64,000 nucleotides of DNA from Plectrocnemia conspersa (Eukaryota > Arthropoda > Insecta > Trichoptera > Polycentropodidae), in assembly GCA_009617715.1 (NCBI GenBank), contig VTFK01000353.1:186001-250000 (forward strand), read 5' to 3'. Of this stretch, positions 23,590 to 35,724 are shown in pieces. The notes beneath the pieces were generated by a model that was not told where the DNA came from, made no database searches, and saw nothing but the letters and a program-made list of their open reading frames with translations. Numbering within the stretch: the stretch's first letter is position 1; every line of letters begins with the position of its first letter. The position numbers and the translations under genes are program-made.

Positions 23590-24170
23590 AAGAACCAGAA
23601 CTTATCGATCTACTTCGATTGAGTTATGTAGGAATTTTAGGCTCCCGTATTTATACCCGAATCGTAGAAAAATGTCAATAACAGCTGTTGCTATTTTACA
23701 TATTTCATATTTCGAGCAAGATAAATATAAAAAAAACGTCTTTGGATTATTGAAAAAACGAGATGTAAGTTTGCCGACAGTCAAATTCTGTGAAAAGCCT
23801 GCATATATTTTGGTAATCTGGCAATTCCTCACGCGGACTAGTTTTTTCTTATCTGAATATGAATGTAGGTCTTAGATAACAAAGATAAGGGCTGATTTGA
23901 GTAGTTAGGAAAAGCAGAAACATTTTTTTGCCATTCAAATACTTCTTTCCTCTATTAAGCGCTTGCAAGAAAGTATGCATATTTTTAACATCTAGCAACG
24001 ACCCATATGCAGCGGTTTAAAAAATAAAGTGATTTTTAAAACAGTAAAAAATATTCGTAAAAATTTAATTTTTACAAAAATAGGCAATGAAAATTCTCAA
24101 AAAATCAGAAATTTTCTCGAGAAATGAGAATTTTTGATTTGAGATTTTTCTCGGAAAATATTCGAGAACA
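23590..24170 (-). repeat. Dispersed repeat R2, copy 2
   Basis: The longest R2 copy. Read on the minus strand it runs through CGCTGCAT, ATAGAGGAAAGAAGTAT, TTTTCCTAACTAC, TCCGCGTGAGGAATTG, GGCTTTTCACAGA, GTCGGCAAACTTA, CTCGTTTTTTCAATAATCC, CTACGATTCGGGTATAA and CAATCGAAGTAGATCGA. The 5' part (TCTGATTTTTTGAGAATTTT, then TTTTTACGAAT) extends the similarity with copy 4. Short open frames on both strands here and in copy 4 give alignable peptides, which may only reflect nucleotide similarity. Confidence 0.75.
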
Positions 24171-24889
24171 AACACTATACTGTACGTTCCTTAACCCTCC
24201 ACTCTAAAAGAATAGTTTACGAGCAGATTGTTTTATTTTACCACCAGTTTTGAACTCTTTACTTTAATTTTTATTATGGACCACACTGCGATAACATACG
24301 CATGTAATTATAAATACACTACGCCCTTAATAATCTTAATATTTTAAAAACATGTTTTAAAATGGGTAATAAAAAATATGGATTCATTTTATAATGGTTC
24401 AGTCCTATAAATAAATAAAATTCATCATTTATGGCAATTACATTTTAAATATAAAAAATACATAATTATATCGTCTATATAAAACAGAAAGAACTAACAT
24501 TCATTAGTGAAAATAATAAACTCGTTAAAAATAAAATTAAAAATCGTTTTGATAGCGTTAAACGATGTATAAACTTTATTAATCAATTCAAGAAGCATTT
24601 AAAGGTTTTCTTTATAAAATTAATAAAAAGTATACAGCAATAAACCTATTTCCAGGCTCACAAAACTTAAACGTTGAAAAATTAATAATTTACCGTTCTA
24701 AAAATAATACAAGTAAAGCTTAAAATAAAATGCCTAAGAAGCATTTTCACTTGACTAATATCCCCCGTACTTATTCTGTAGTATTGGCAATTTTATTAAA
24801 TGTTTGATTTTATGGATACTATATTTTATTTTTACATAGTGCTGCTTAATGTACACATATTCAGAGCTAAAGATAAAATATCCCGCAAG
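24171..24889. other. AT-rich spacer
   Basis: Nothing recognised. Confidence 0.5.
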
Positions 24890-25360
24890 ACTATAAAACC
24901 TTCCTGTTATGCAAAACCATGATATTGCATACGATACACGTGAAAGACGAAGCAGAGCGGGGTAGGGGATGTTTCTCTTATACCGCTAGGTTTTTTTACG
25001 TTTTGAATCCAGTGGCTTTGATGTGGGTTCCAGGATTAGGGGTCCAATCCCTAATTTAAATACACGCCTTCCAGTTTTCCCGCATTACGCATGAAACGGA
25101 TCCATTCGAGGATTACGCGCAATAAAAAAAAATCGGATTTCTTCCCGTAAGATATTGTATAATATGATATTGTATCTGTTCAAGTGCACTCTTTAAATCT
25201 GACGTTTAACCCGGACACTTGGCTGATCCCTCGTTGACCTAAATTTAAGTCGGTTTAAAATATTTCCTCCGGGAATTAATGAAATCCGCAGTAATTGTCG
25301 TTGGGATGCAAACAAAGGGTTGAATTGGAAATTGTTCCGTTAGGGATTATACGGACTATA
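24890..25360. other. Higher-GC island with K50 homeodomain-like sites
   Basis: Complex sequence with GGATTA at 25,033-25,038, an inverted AATCC at 25,046-25,050, GGATTA at 25,110-25,115 and at 25,344-25,349, plus CAAGTGCAC and CTTTGATG-type motifs. GGATTA/TAATCC is the known site of Bicoid/Otx/Pitx/Gsc-type (K50) homeodomains. No open frame of interest. Candidate enhancer by inference. Confidence 0.4.
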
Positions 25361-25741
25361 ATCATATAAATTTATTCCTTTAGGGCGAATTGACAATTAA
25401 TAAACATACGTAAAGTAAGTTTAAATAAATCATTTTTAATAATTTGCAAAGTCATATAATACTAATTGTATTTATTTGCAGTTCTCTAAGATTGTATATC
25501 AATTATTAATTATTAAATAAATACACCTTTTTTTAGATCGTGACTTAATAAACTTGAGATTTATTATTTTTTAAATGATTTAAGACACTTTTGTTTTTTG
25601 GCGAACGTCGTTTCACATACCAACGAATTTATTATAACACCAAACTTAAACAAAGACACGATGTTTATATACATCAATTGTTATTAAATTAATAAATACA
25701 CATAAAAACGCAGAAATACATACAACACAAAGAAACTTCGC
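25361..25741. other. AT-rich spacer, possible 5' UTR at its end
   Basis: Nothing recognised. If the exon candidate at 25,742 is real, the last part would be untranslated leader; an in-frame stop TAA lies at 25,703-25,705. Confidence 0.35.
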
Positions 25742-25798
25742 ATGTCGAGACATCATCAGCAGTCGAGTCAACATTCTGGAGACGTCATGCAAACACAA
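25742..25798 (+). CDS. Candidate first coding exon (unrecognised protein)
   Basis: ATG at 25,742 opens a 19-codon frame, MSRHHQQSSQHSGDVMQTQ, followed immediately by GTAAGG, a good 5' splice site in the context CAA|GTAAGG. The codons are GC-balanced and polar, unlike chance frames of the surrounding A/T-rich DNA, and an in-frame stop lies upstream. Gln/His/Ser-rich starts are common in insect transcription and RNA-binding factors, but I recognise no specific family. Downstream exons are not identifiable inside the window except possibly at its right edge. It could equally be a chance match in a regulatory sequence. Confidence 0.28.
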
Positions 25799-26481
25799 GT
25801 AAGGTAAAATTTTATTTTTGTTCCACCGTGTAGTATAAATTTAGTATATCATTTCATGTTCGGTCTGCGTAATATACATAAGAGGCCTTTTCGTGGTTTC
25901 ATAATGGAAAAATATGGAAATTTGCAATATTTGTTCAAAATTAATAAGGTACGACTGACTATTAATTATTTAAAGTAGAAAACTGAAATTATTTTTTTTA
26001 ATAATTGCGCATTGGAAAAATACAAACAAATGAAAAGCATTGAGAATTATTGTTTAAAATAATGGAACAGACTTGTGTTTATCTAGCTTCTTTGTGTCTA
26101 TTCGGTCCAGTGGGCTTAAATTTCTGTGATGAAAAATTTTCTATAAAAATCTAAGGCCATCTTTAGTCAAAAACAACAATCGGCATTTGCTAGCATTTAT
26201 AAATTTTTATTTATAAGTTTGTTATTATGTAAGATAAATAATAATAATTTTAAAATTTTAATAAAACGTGTTAAAGTACGTTGAACTATTGCATATTATT
26301 AGAAAGATATTTATGTCTTAAGGAATATGGATATTTTTAGTCTGTTTATCCAAATAAGTTTATCTTAGGAGCACTTGGATTAAGTTCACTGAGCTCTCAT
26401 TTATGTAATATAATATTTGTACGAAGTACTAAGGCGTATTACACATTGTCTTCTATATTTACCGAACATCAGATTTTTGAC
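25799..26481. other. AT-rich spacer
   Basis: Nothing recognised. Confidence 0.5.
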
Positions 26482-26497
26482 TTTGATCACGATCAAA
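26482..26497. promoter_or_regulatory. Inverted pair of TCF/pangolin-like sites
   Basis: TTTGATC, AC, GATCAAA: two exact inverted 7-mers, each preceded or followed so as to read CTTTGATC, the TCF/LEF consensus. Function is inferred from the motif alone. Confidence 0.4.
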
Positions 26498-26851
26498 CCC
26501 ATTGGTTAATTCGGCTTTGAAAAGTAAGAACAATCTTACTTCCCATCGAAATATCCATAGAAAATTTATCTTATATTATATCAAGAATAAATTTCATTTC
26601 TTCTACATTTATTAATACCTATTGAATTTCATTATTTATATTTTCAGATTTGTGTTTTGTGTAATAAATATTTGCGTTATAACTAACTAAAAATACGGCT
26701 GAGCATTATTTTCTAAGTCTTCATTTACATATTTTGCCTTTCAATGTACTTGCTCTATTGTAATAAAATCTTCACTTCTAAAGCCAAATTAATAATTTAT
26801 TAAAAAAATTTAATTTCTTTGGTGAGGTATGTAGGAGGCAATATCATCTAA
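26498..26851. other. AT-rich spacer
   Basis: Nothing recognised. Confidence 0.5.
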
Positions 26852-26958
26852 AGGTGCGTACGGTGAAATACATTTCCTTTCTCGACCTTATCTCTCACTC
26901 ACTCTCGTCACTTAACACGCGAGCGAGCGAAAAAGAATGTATCTTACCATACGCGCCT
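26852..26958. repeat. MITE R3, copy 1 (107 bp)
   Basis: Ends are inverted: AGGTGCGTACGGTGAAATAC at the left and, read inward from the right, AGGCGCGTATGGTAAGATAC. The right arm continues through TTCGCTCGCTCGCGTGTTAA and GTGACGAGAGTGAGTGAGAG, the same as copy 2 at 49,061-49,233; most of the left arm is deleted here. No clear target duplication, no coding capacity. Confidence 0.85.
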
Positions 26959-29524
26959 CAATTTGTCTGATTCTTTTTCTGGTCTTAGTGAAATGAGCAA
27001 CCATCTATTATTATATTATTCTTTATGAAATTCATTAATTTTTATTTTTATATTAGGAATTAAAATAAAAATATTTCCATCTGAGATGCATAAAAAAAAT
27101 CGTAAATTTTGTTTTTAATAGTTTTTGAATGTTTAAAAAAATACTTGCTTCATTCATTTTTTTTAAAACTTGCTTTAAAGTTATTTTTGTAATACCTAAT
27201 TATAGAAATTGCTCAGTAGAATATAATAATTACTGAAAATAATATTAATTTTATTTATAATTTGATGATTAGCAACAAGTAAATATTTTTTTTTTTTTAT
27301 TAAATATTTGTTTAAAAAAACTAGCTCACCAGAAACTTCTACATATAGTTTTTGTATGTCTCAACATATCGAGCACTTTATATGTCTTTTTTATAGTGGA
27401 ATTAGGTTCTTTCTTAATAGCAATAAAATACAATTGTATAGCCCTCAAAATATTATATTTATACTTTGTAACTAGCAGAGTGATAGCATTTTTAAAAGCG
27501 GAAATTTTGAAAGTGACAGAAAAAGCGCAAATAAAAAAAGTATATATTAATAACTTGAAATTATTAAGATCATGAAGTATCTTATCAAAATGTTTGAAAT
27601 TCGATTTAAAACGCCACGAAACACATTTTTTAAGAAAGTTGACTGATATTATTTTTCACATAACAGGAGTATATTATTCATATAGTATTTTTATTATATT
27701 GTATTAAAAGTTACAGAGAAAATTCAGTACTAAACTATTTCGCATTGTCTTTCATTTTAAATAAATAAACTAATTTTAAAACAGGTTTGAGATATTTTCA
27801 CTCTGTATTCAATTTGTTTAACCTTTAACTACAAAGAAAAAAGGGAAGATTTACTGTCTTTTGTGTTAAAATAATGGATTTTTTTTCGAAAGTGGGTGAG
27901 TTCGATTTTAGCTTAAATGTCATTAACTGTATTCAAACGTATCTAAATAATGCCAATCAAAACCAAACCGCTTTGATCTGAACATTGGATTTCCCGTTTA
28001 TTATTTTTCTGCAAATCTTTGCATCCCCCGCCAATCATGATTATATTAGGGTAAATTTTGGTTATAGGTATGGCTTTAATCTTTACGTTGTCGAAAACTT
28101 GATAAATAACACACATACATATACCAGAATTTTTCAATTGAATTTGCGCCTGGAACGCTCTTATATTTTGTATTATACAATGGAACACTTTAAATATTTT
28201 TAGCATAGCACAAATAATGCGCAAAATTCTTAGTTCAAGGTTAAATAGCTTTGTATAAATAGTAACATTTTTCCAAGGGGAAGGCTTATACACGTTTTGT
28301 CCTCGTTCGTGTCTCATAAGTAAATGCAGTGTTATTTGTATATGACAGACAGTGACAGATAAACGGATAATATTATTAATTATAAATGGGCAATAACAAT
28401 TTAACAAATTGTCAGTAAACCTTCGATATCATTTATAAATGCTTTATAAAAATATGATTTATTTAATTATTACAGGCATGTGATTTTTATACCTAAGTAA
28501 CATATATTAATATCAAATTGTATAGAAATGCATATTGTTATTTTTTGTTAAATCAATAGCATTCGGTCAAAATATATTGCAACTAACCATTTATTATTTT
28601 TTTTTATATATATTTTTGACGCTTCATGCGATAAGCACAATCAGTAACTACTAATTAAGAAGTGGGACACAAGATTAAAATCAGTGACTATTTTAATAAT
28701 TATAAACTATTATTACAGCTCAGAATCAATAAATGCCACTGTACATAATAAACTCGATTTTATTTCCGTGCGATTAGAAAAATCTAGGAAAACCCAGTTT
28801 GTGATGAACGATCCGAATTAAAATCTCTAAAAATCGATTAATATTGAAAAACTTTTAGCTATTAGTTACCAATTTATACCAATTGGTATATCGTGCTGGT
28901 GTTAATTTCGAAAGCAAAACATTTAATATACAGAATCAAAACCCTTAATTAAATATATAATTAATGCCTTTTACCAACTGACCGTTCAATAAAACTATTT
29001 ACCGTTTAATTAAATTGGTTAACAGAATTACTGACCCAATAAATACGGGGCTTTTCTTAGACTTTTTCTGCAAATTTATCAACTTGATACCTAATTGCTT
29101 GCTAGTATTTTTTTAAATTAAAATAGCTTGTAATAATATACAATATTCTAATTTACTATTCAATTAGCAAAACTATTAGTGATTTTAAATGGCAATATTG
29201 TTATAAAATATTGATGTTATAATAAATTATCAATATTATTTTTAGCGTCTTTTGCATATTTAACGTTTAATACCTTAAGCAATAATTTGTGCGTGATCTT
29301 ATCTTCTCTGCCACTATTTAATTTTTTTGGAGAAGTTCAAGCAATATTTTAATATTGTAATATATAATATTGTTGCTCGAAAAATAACATATACGTGTGA
29401 AATTAAAATATAAAAAATATAGGTTCTTAAAAACTTTTTATATTTCAATATGTAAAAGAATAACATTTAAGAATCTTTCTGTTTATTTAATTTGTAATAA
29501 GAGAAACATATAATTGCATTTTTG
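26959..29524. other. Long AT-rich spacer
   Basis: A 154-codon minus-strand open frame (27,943-28,407) encodes an Ile/Cys-rich peptide that I do not recognise and regard as chance. No repeat family member detected. Confidence 0.4.
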
Positions 29525-29680
29525 TTTAAATATTTTGTACTTTGTACATAAAACTATAATTAAATAAGTTTATATTATAAATTTTATACTTTGCACTTAG
29601 TACAACATTAACTTTAATTTTATTACTTTGCAGTATAAATTTAATACTTTGCATACAAAAAATAGACTGCACGTGCAGAA
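29525..29680. repeat. Cluster of TACTTTG repeats and a 12-bp palindrome
   Basis: TACTTTGTA, TACTTTGCA, TACTTTGCA and TACTTTGCA occur at short intervals, two of them within the longer repeat TATAAATTT-A/T-ATACTTTGCA. The cluster ends with the palindrome CTGCACGTGCAG (29,667-29,678), which contains the E-box CACGTG. Confidence 0.5.
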
Positions 29681-30469
29681 TACGTTATATTTTTTGAACT
29701 TTGGTTAATTCATTTAGGTTAGGTTATGGTTTAAACAGCAAAAGGGCGTTTCGCAACTGTCAAGAGATGTAAAGGTAGAACGCACGCTAAATTGGTTCCG
29801 TCAAAATATGCTTTTGTAGTAGAAAGTATCTGTTTAATAGTGAAAAAAATATTTCAACATTTGTTCAATGTTGAAATAGTTTTTTAATGTTGAATAAATT
29901 TAATTATAGTAAAATATTTTTTTTATGCAATATATTTTTTATTAGTGCAAATTGTTTTTTATCAAAGTGATCTAAGCCAAAGTACACTCAATTATCACTT
30001 TTTTAGTAAAAGCATCTTTGGTACATTAAGAGCAACATGATTAATATATTTATCGTTAAGCTGTATGTTAAAGTAAATTGCTATTGGTTTCAGCACCTTT
30101 ATTTAACTTAATCGATAAAACGATGGACAAGGAAGCAACAAATTATTTAGTTACACCTTTAATAACTCTTAAGGTTAGTAGCCTTATTATACTGGCAATG
30201 ATCATGATAACTCTGTCATAGAATGCAGTTGAACTGGAAAAGTCTTTTCGGCATCAAGTAGTTTCAATTCAGTTTTATGCGACGGTAGTTGACTAAAAAG
30301 ATATTTTTTATGTCGCAATGTCACGAGGGAATCATTCAAAACACCAATAAGCAAATACAAATAATTGAGCAAAAAATATATTGCGTAAGATGTGGCGTTA
30401 ACAGAATTGATTACGTGAATTATTAACCTAATCTCTGAAGTATATGACGCCTAATTTTCACATTAGCAA
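29681..30469. other. AT-rich spacer
   Basis: Contains TTAGGTTAGGTTA at 29,714-29,726, two and a half units of the insect telomere repeat, too short to mean anything. Otherwise nothing recognised. Confidence 0.45.
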
Positions 30470-30860
30470 ATCCAGGCAAGAGACTTGTCACGTCTTCACG
30501 GTTTGATACTACAATTGCCTTCTCTGCCGACAAAGAGCACATCACACAAATCGACCCGTCTTATGTAAAAGTGGCACATTTTCAATTCAAATATTACTTT
30601 TTCACGAGGGGCGGATTGATATATTTCACCCCTCGTCACAAATTGCCGTTACACCCCCATGCGGCATAGGAAAGGTGGTTGGCGTGGAGAAAAAAAAAGA
30701 AAACCGATAACGCGCCGACGTGAAAAAATTGTGCCGCCACATTCGGGCGAAAGCTATCAATTCTGAACAAACGGAAAAATTTGGAAGTTCAGAATTGGCG
30801 TTCGTTAATTAAAATCATTATTACTGTCGTGCCGTATTGGCTATGTTGCATTAACAAAAA
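30470..30860. other. Higher-GC island with two inverted repeats
   Basis: ACGAGGGG pairs with CCCCTCGT (about 30,603-30,637). CAATTCTGAAC (30,758-30,768) pairs exactly with GTTCAGAATTG (30,787-30,797). Complex GC-elevated sequence without open frames; candidate regulatory element. Confidence 0.4.
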
Positions 30861-32159
30861 AAAATATTAGCAAAGGTGAATATATGGCGGGTGGATCATA
30901 ACGAATAAATTTTAGTTAGTTTAATTTAAGCAATTTATGCAGCAATAAAAAAATTAACATATTCAATACATTCGAGACACGTGTTAAATGTTAAATACCT
31001 GGTATTTAAATTGACTAAAGATATAACGTTGATCTTAAATACTTGTCGACATTGTGCCATGAGATACATATGCGCGTTATCAATCAAAAATAAAATCTTA
31101 ATTTATAAGCAACGCAAAAAATATATATTTATTTCAACAATCTATTTAATTTTCAATTAATCATGATTTGTTAATCTTATTGATAACTATAATAAAGCAA
31201 CTCATGTTTCAATTAAATAATATATTAAAAAGTCTTAAAACATCTTGCTTTAGATTTCATTCTATAATTTCAATAATTTTTTAATTATGTAAGTATCATA
31301 TTATATCATTTAACTTAACGGTAACTTGTCTTATAAATATTGTTAAGCATCATTACGAGTAATTATGTTAAAGTTCAAAACCCCGTTGCAATTTTTGTCT
31401 GTACATCTGTTTATTAACTAAACTATACGGACAACGATGAAAGTTTTTAAAAAAATAGTTATTTTGCTTCCCCAAAAAAATAGCACACATAAAATGAAAT
31501 TGTGAAATTATAAAATAATATTTTAACTAGTTTTTATCGTACTTTAAAATCAAAATTCCGCAGGTAATAACAGTAGAGTTTATCGTGTTTTTTTAATAAA
31601 TTATTTCTGACTCGTAAAAATTTTATCTGACATACTTTGTGTAATTGAGCAATATTACTTTAATTGCAGTTTGTCGCCTATAAAATATTTATTTATGAAC
31701 CATGTTCTCATTTTTATAGAAACAGTTGCATTATCGTGTTGCCATAATGCTTAGTGCAATGTTTTCGAAATGACGACAATGTACAATTTTTATAAATTGA
31801 GTAAACACTCGGACGTGCAACACATGCGAATTGTTCGTGGAAATTTAATTATCGAATATAAATTATATTAGATAGGAAATATATTTTATCTAATGCATAG
31901 GTATCATACAACTTAATCCAATCAGTTAATTTTAAATTCCATACGTGAAAATCTGGTCTTTCAATCTTCTACGGGTCGTCTCTTTTAATTTTACCTCTCG
32001 TTTTTTATATCGGAAGCAAAGTGGTAGAAGTGTCAAGTTTGATAATTGTCTGGAGTGAGTTTTGTACGTCATTTTTGCCTCTATATACTTTCGTATAGTA
32101 AGGGAAGTTCTTCTAACCGTGCTTTCTTGATAGTCTGGCCAATGTAACAATATGATATA
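30861..32159. other. AT-rich spacer
   Basis: A chance minus-strand frame at 31,932-32,150 abuts repeat R1 copy C. Nothing recognised. Confidence 0.45.
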
Positions 32160-32680
32160 CCTACCGCTAGCACATCCGCCCCTTAACCACTCGTAAGCAC
32201 TATAAAACTACCATTTTGTGCGTGAACACGCGCGATAAACAATGCGTCCACAAAAATAAAAACCACTATTTTCATTTACCCTTGCATTATTGACTTTTGA
32301 GAGTTTCACTTGCTCAAGGCATGAACATATTTTGTTGATTGAATAATCAAGCGATGCAATTTGCGCATCAACCTCTGAATATGTGATACCACAAAGCTGT
32401 CTCGAATCAAGGGTGACCCTTTGTCACATCAGCAGATGGTCAAATGATTTGAGACTAGACGATACCATGATTCGAGACGGCAGATAACCAGATGAGACCC
32501 GCATCCACACGAGAGACAGCGGAGCGTCTAGAAGACATCACTTCTTCACCATTTCCTAACCAATACAAAATATAATTCAACACTTTTCTTTGTGGTGATT
32601 TGTACATAATTAAAATTAGCTGGTACTATCATTTCTAGTGTCTATTTTGGCAGCAAAGTCACGACCACAAACCCGAAAGG
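32160..32680 (-). repeat. Dispersed repeat R1, copy C
   Basis: On the minus strand it begins GTGACTTTGCTGCC then AAAATAGACAC, and shares with copy D: GATGTC-TCT, TCTCGAATC, TTGCATCG-TT-ATTATTCAA, ATATGTTCA-GCCT, GACGCATTGTTTATC-CGC, GTGCTTACGAG and GATGTGCTA. With D it forms the closer pair of the family. The only R1 copy on this strand. Confidence 0.8.
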
Positions 32681-33409
32681 CTAATATTAATTTATGATTG
32701 ATTAGCCAAATTTTGCATGAAATTACATATTACAAATATATGTATTTATTAAAGTTAAACGGTATAGTTAATATAGGTTGCAACTTGCTTTACACAATTT
32801 GCTTCCGGGAATAGATCTATTATTTTTCATGTAGCAGAATTTGTAGAAATGTACTCATTCCTGTAAAATTATGTTGCCATATTTATTTCTTAAAATTTTG
32901 TAAATAATACTGTGTGAGACGTTATCCAAATTATTAGTTATTAAAATCTAAATTTTTCATGTTTTAGTTGCTCAATGTCTTTATTATTACCTGATTTAAT
33001 TATTATTATATTATAATAGAAGGTTTTGCTTACGCAATACCCATTAATTATATTATTTGATTTTAAAAGTTAGTTGTTTTATAATATTAATATTTTTTCA
33101 CATATTTTAGAAATTTATTTAAAATTAAAAATTTAGTATCACTCAATTTCCTGCAGGTAAAAATTAGTATTTTATTTAAAACACTATTCTGACGATTGGT
33201 TAAGTAGTTACTGTTATTACCATAGTAAACATAATTTTATAATATTATTTTTACTACGTATACTGTCTTTATCTTTACTACTAATTCGATCAGAATAACG
33301 GATGGAAAAATAAACGCAGAAAAAACTTTTCGCCCGCTAATTAGAACCGGTAATCAAACATTTTAATTTATTATCGGATTAGTATATTACAGCACGTTAT
33401 ACTTACGAT
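32681..33409. other. AT-rich spacer
   Basis: Nothing recognised. Confidence 0.5.
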
Positions 33410-33570
33410 TGTGGCGTTATTAATTTTATTGCGCAATCAAATAATTTGATTGCGTCCGTGCCTCGACCGCTACGCCGTAGCAGGGAAAGCTCGCAAGCGT
33501 AGCTTTTCCAAAAGCTCTTATTGCCTTTCGCTTCCAGTAAACTTTTCGCGCGCCCGTGGAAAAGAACCAA
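33410..33570. other. Small higher-GC island with homeodomain-like palindrome
   Basis: CGCAATCAAA (33,432-33,441), TAA, and its exact reverse complement to 33,454. Each arm contains CAATCA, a PBX/exd-type core, around a central TAATTT. Overlapping open frames on both strands (to 33,785 and 33,629) are unrecognised. Candidate regulatory element. Confidence 0.4.
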
Positions 33571-34975
33571 ATTACAATTGTAAATTTTTGCGGATTAAAA
33601 TAATGTATCTCAGGTTCATTACCATGCATAATAAAATCTTTTTTATTATTAAATCGACCCTTTTTAATCTGGGTATTTTTTATATTTTATATGACACCGC
33701 TTTTCATTTTCTGAGCTTTTTTACGAGCCCCACACCGCGCAGCGGCCGATATATAAAAGTTTTGCTGAAATTGTCAAATAAATAAGTCGAGTCTGTGACT
33801 TATTGCCATGGCTGCGAAGGCCAACTTTAGATTTTTATTGCAGCGCTTTTTTAAATGCTACTGTAAAAAATAATTTTGAGGGTAGAGCTTTTTAAGAAAT
33901 TTATTGATCAATTTAGTCGAAAACTGATTTTTACCTAAATTTCATTTAGATCTTTTTATTTAATCCTTAGCATACAAGTGCGGCATGTGACACAATATGA
34001 AAGAAAGTCGCACAGAAAAGCTTGCGGCAAACAATGACATATTAAAACAACAATATTGTAATTATGTCGAGCAACGAATTCTTGTCAGAAACAATTAATA
34101 TAATGAGCACATCTTATATACGTATATTTTTTACTTACTTATTATATATATTTATACGTTCGTCATGATCGATATATACTTAATTTTAATATTCTGTAAA
34201 ATAATTGATTTAAAATAAGTTAAAACTATTTCATCTATACTCAATTTATTATATGTGGTATTTGTATGTCTCTCTATTCATTTCCTATAAATAAACTAAA
34301 CGACTTAAAAGTTTATATTCAATATGTTTACATTCTTTTACGCCGTATATAAAATAAAAATTCCTTTATACGTATTGCCTTATCTTCTATTCATATACAC
34401 TATTGAATTCACTATGCAATTTAACAACTTGCATATGCGACATATGATCGAAGATAACATGTATGTAGAATATCTAAATAAAAATTGTTTTAAAAATATA
34501 TTAAAGTTGATAAACTTGATTATGATTTTCAATTATAATCCCCAATGTATTCCAATATATTCATTGTACATTTACGACCATTGTTTTGACCCTTTGAATT
34601 AATTAATGTACGCGAGCTTGTGTTGCTACGAGAGCTTTTCGAAATTTGAGCCCTCATGATCTATTTTATTGTGACGAAATTCAAGAAATACTTTTCACCG
34701 CAAACCTCACATGCTGTTTAGTTGTATGAATAATGTATTTGTGAAATTCGAGTATTCAACGCTGCTATTTTATTTAAAAGCTATTCAATACTCGCCACTC
34801 AAAACGCATACCATTTTTAAAGCATATTACAAACAACAAAGCTATTACTGTATTTTTATAATCAATTTTGTTAACTGAAAATCTAACAAAACAGAATAAT
34901 CTTTTTTTTTGTTATATTTGTCGCTGATTATCGTTGTCACTATAAACGCTGATCATTTTTTAATATCACCAGTAA
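33571..34975. other. AT-rich spacer
   Basis: An Ile/Tyr-rich chance frame at 34,324-34,602. Nothing recognised. Confidence 0.45.
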
Positions 34976-35225
34976 ACGCCTATTTTTGTTGCCACTATAA
35001 AAAAATCGTACAGTAATGTTTTGACGATCAAATGGTCGTTTCGTGAAAGGAAAGAAATTTGTACACACGTCAATTTGTTATCATCGTTAACACTCCCGAA
35101 CGACAAGGGGAGTTTTCGAGAGCCTTTTCGTGACCGACCTCGTTTTTTTGTCAGAACGAGTGTTTCACGTGGAATCTTTTCAACCCAAGGTTTTTTCACG
35201 TTTTAAAACGTAGAAAAAACCTTTT
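34976..35225. other. Higher-complexity island
   Basis: Open frames on both strands (34,966-35,199 minus; 35,021-35,206 plus) are mirror shadows; neither product is recognised. TTCACGTGGAA and the palindrome CGTTTTAAAACG lie at the right end. Confidence 0.25.
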
Positions 35226-35724
35226 TGAAAACCCAACATATATCTTATTTTTGGGCATTGCCTCTATGAATGAACAGCTCTTAGGTTAGTTGAGCTACAG
35301 AACAATCTATGATCCATAAACAAACTGTATTTTAATTAATGTATCCTTGACCTCAAAAATAATCTTTACCTTCTTCAAATCTTATTTTTTAAAATATCAG
35401 TTTAAACATATATTACTAATTTTACAAACTCGATATAAAATGCTCGTACATTTATTTTGATAAAAAATAATATAATAAATTAAATCAGAAAATGTATTTA
35501 AAGCTGTTTCTGAGTCAACATTTAAATATCATGACATTGAATGTGTCACTGCATTGAAAAGTTGCGCAATCCTTTTTTCGGAATTTGGAAAATATGTTTA
35601 TAATTATTATAATTACTATAAAAATATTTAAAAACGGACATTTACGCACTTTAAGTAATTCAAATATATAGTGATTAGAAAAGCTCTTAATATAATATTA
35701 CTCTAGGGTTTTGAAGCCGTAGGG
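35226..35724. other. AT-rich spacer
   Basis: Nothing recognised. Confidence 0.5.

Noticed and set aside
27943..28407. 154-codon minus-strand gene
   Set aside because: Composition follows the A/T-rich background; no motif or splice context.
29714..29726. Interstitial telomere repeat (TTAGG)
   Set aside because: Only two and a half units; common by chance in insect DNA.
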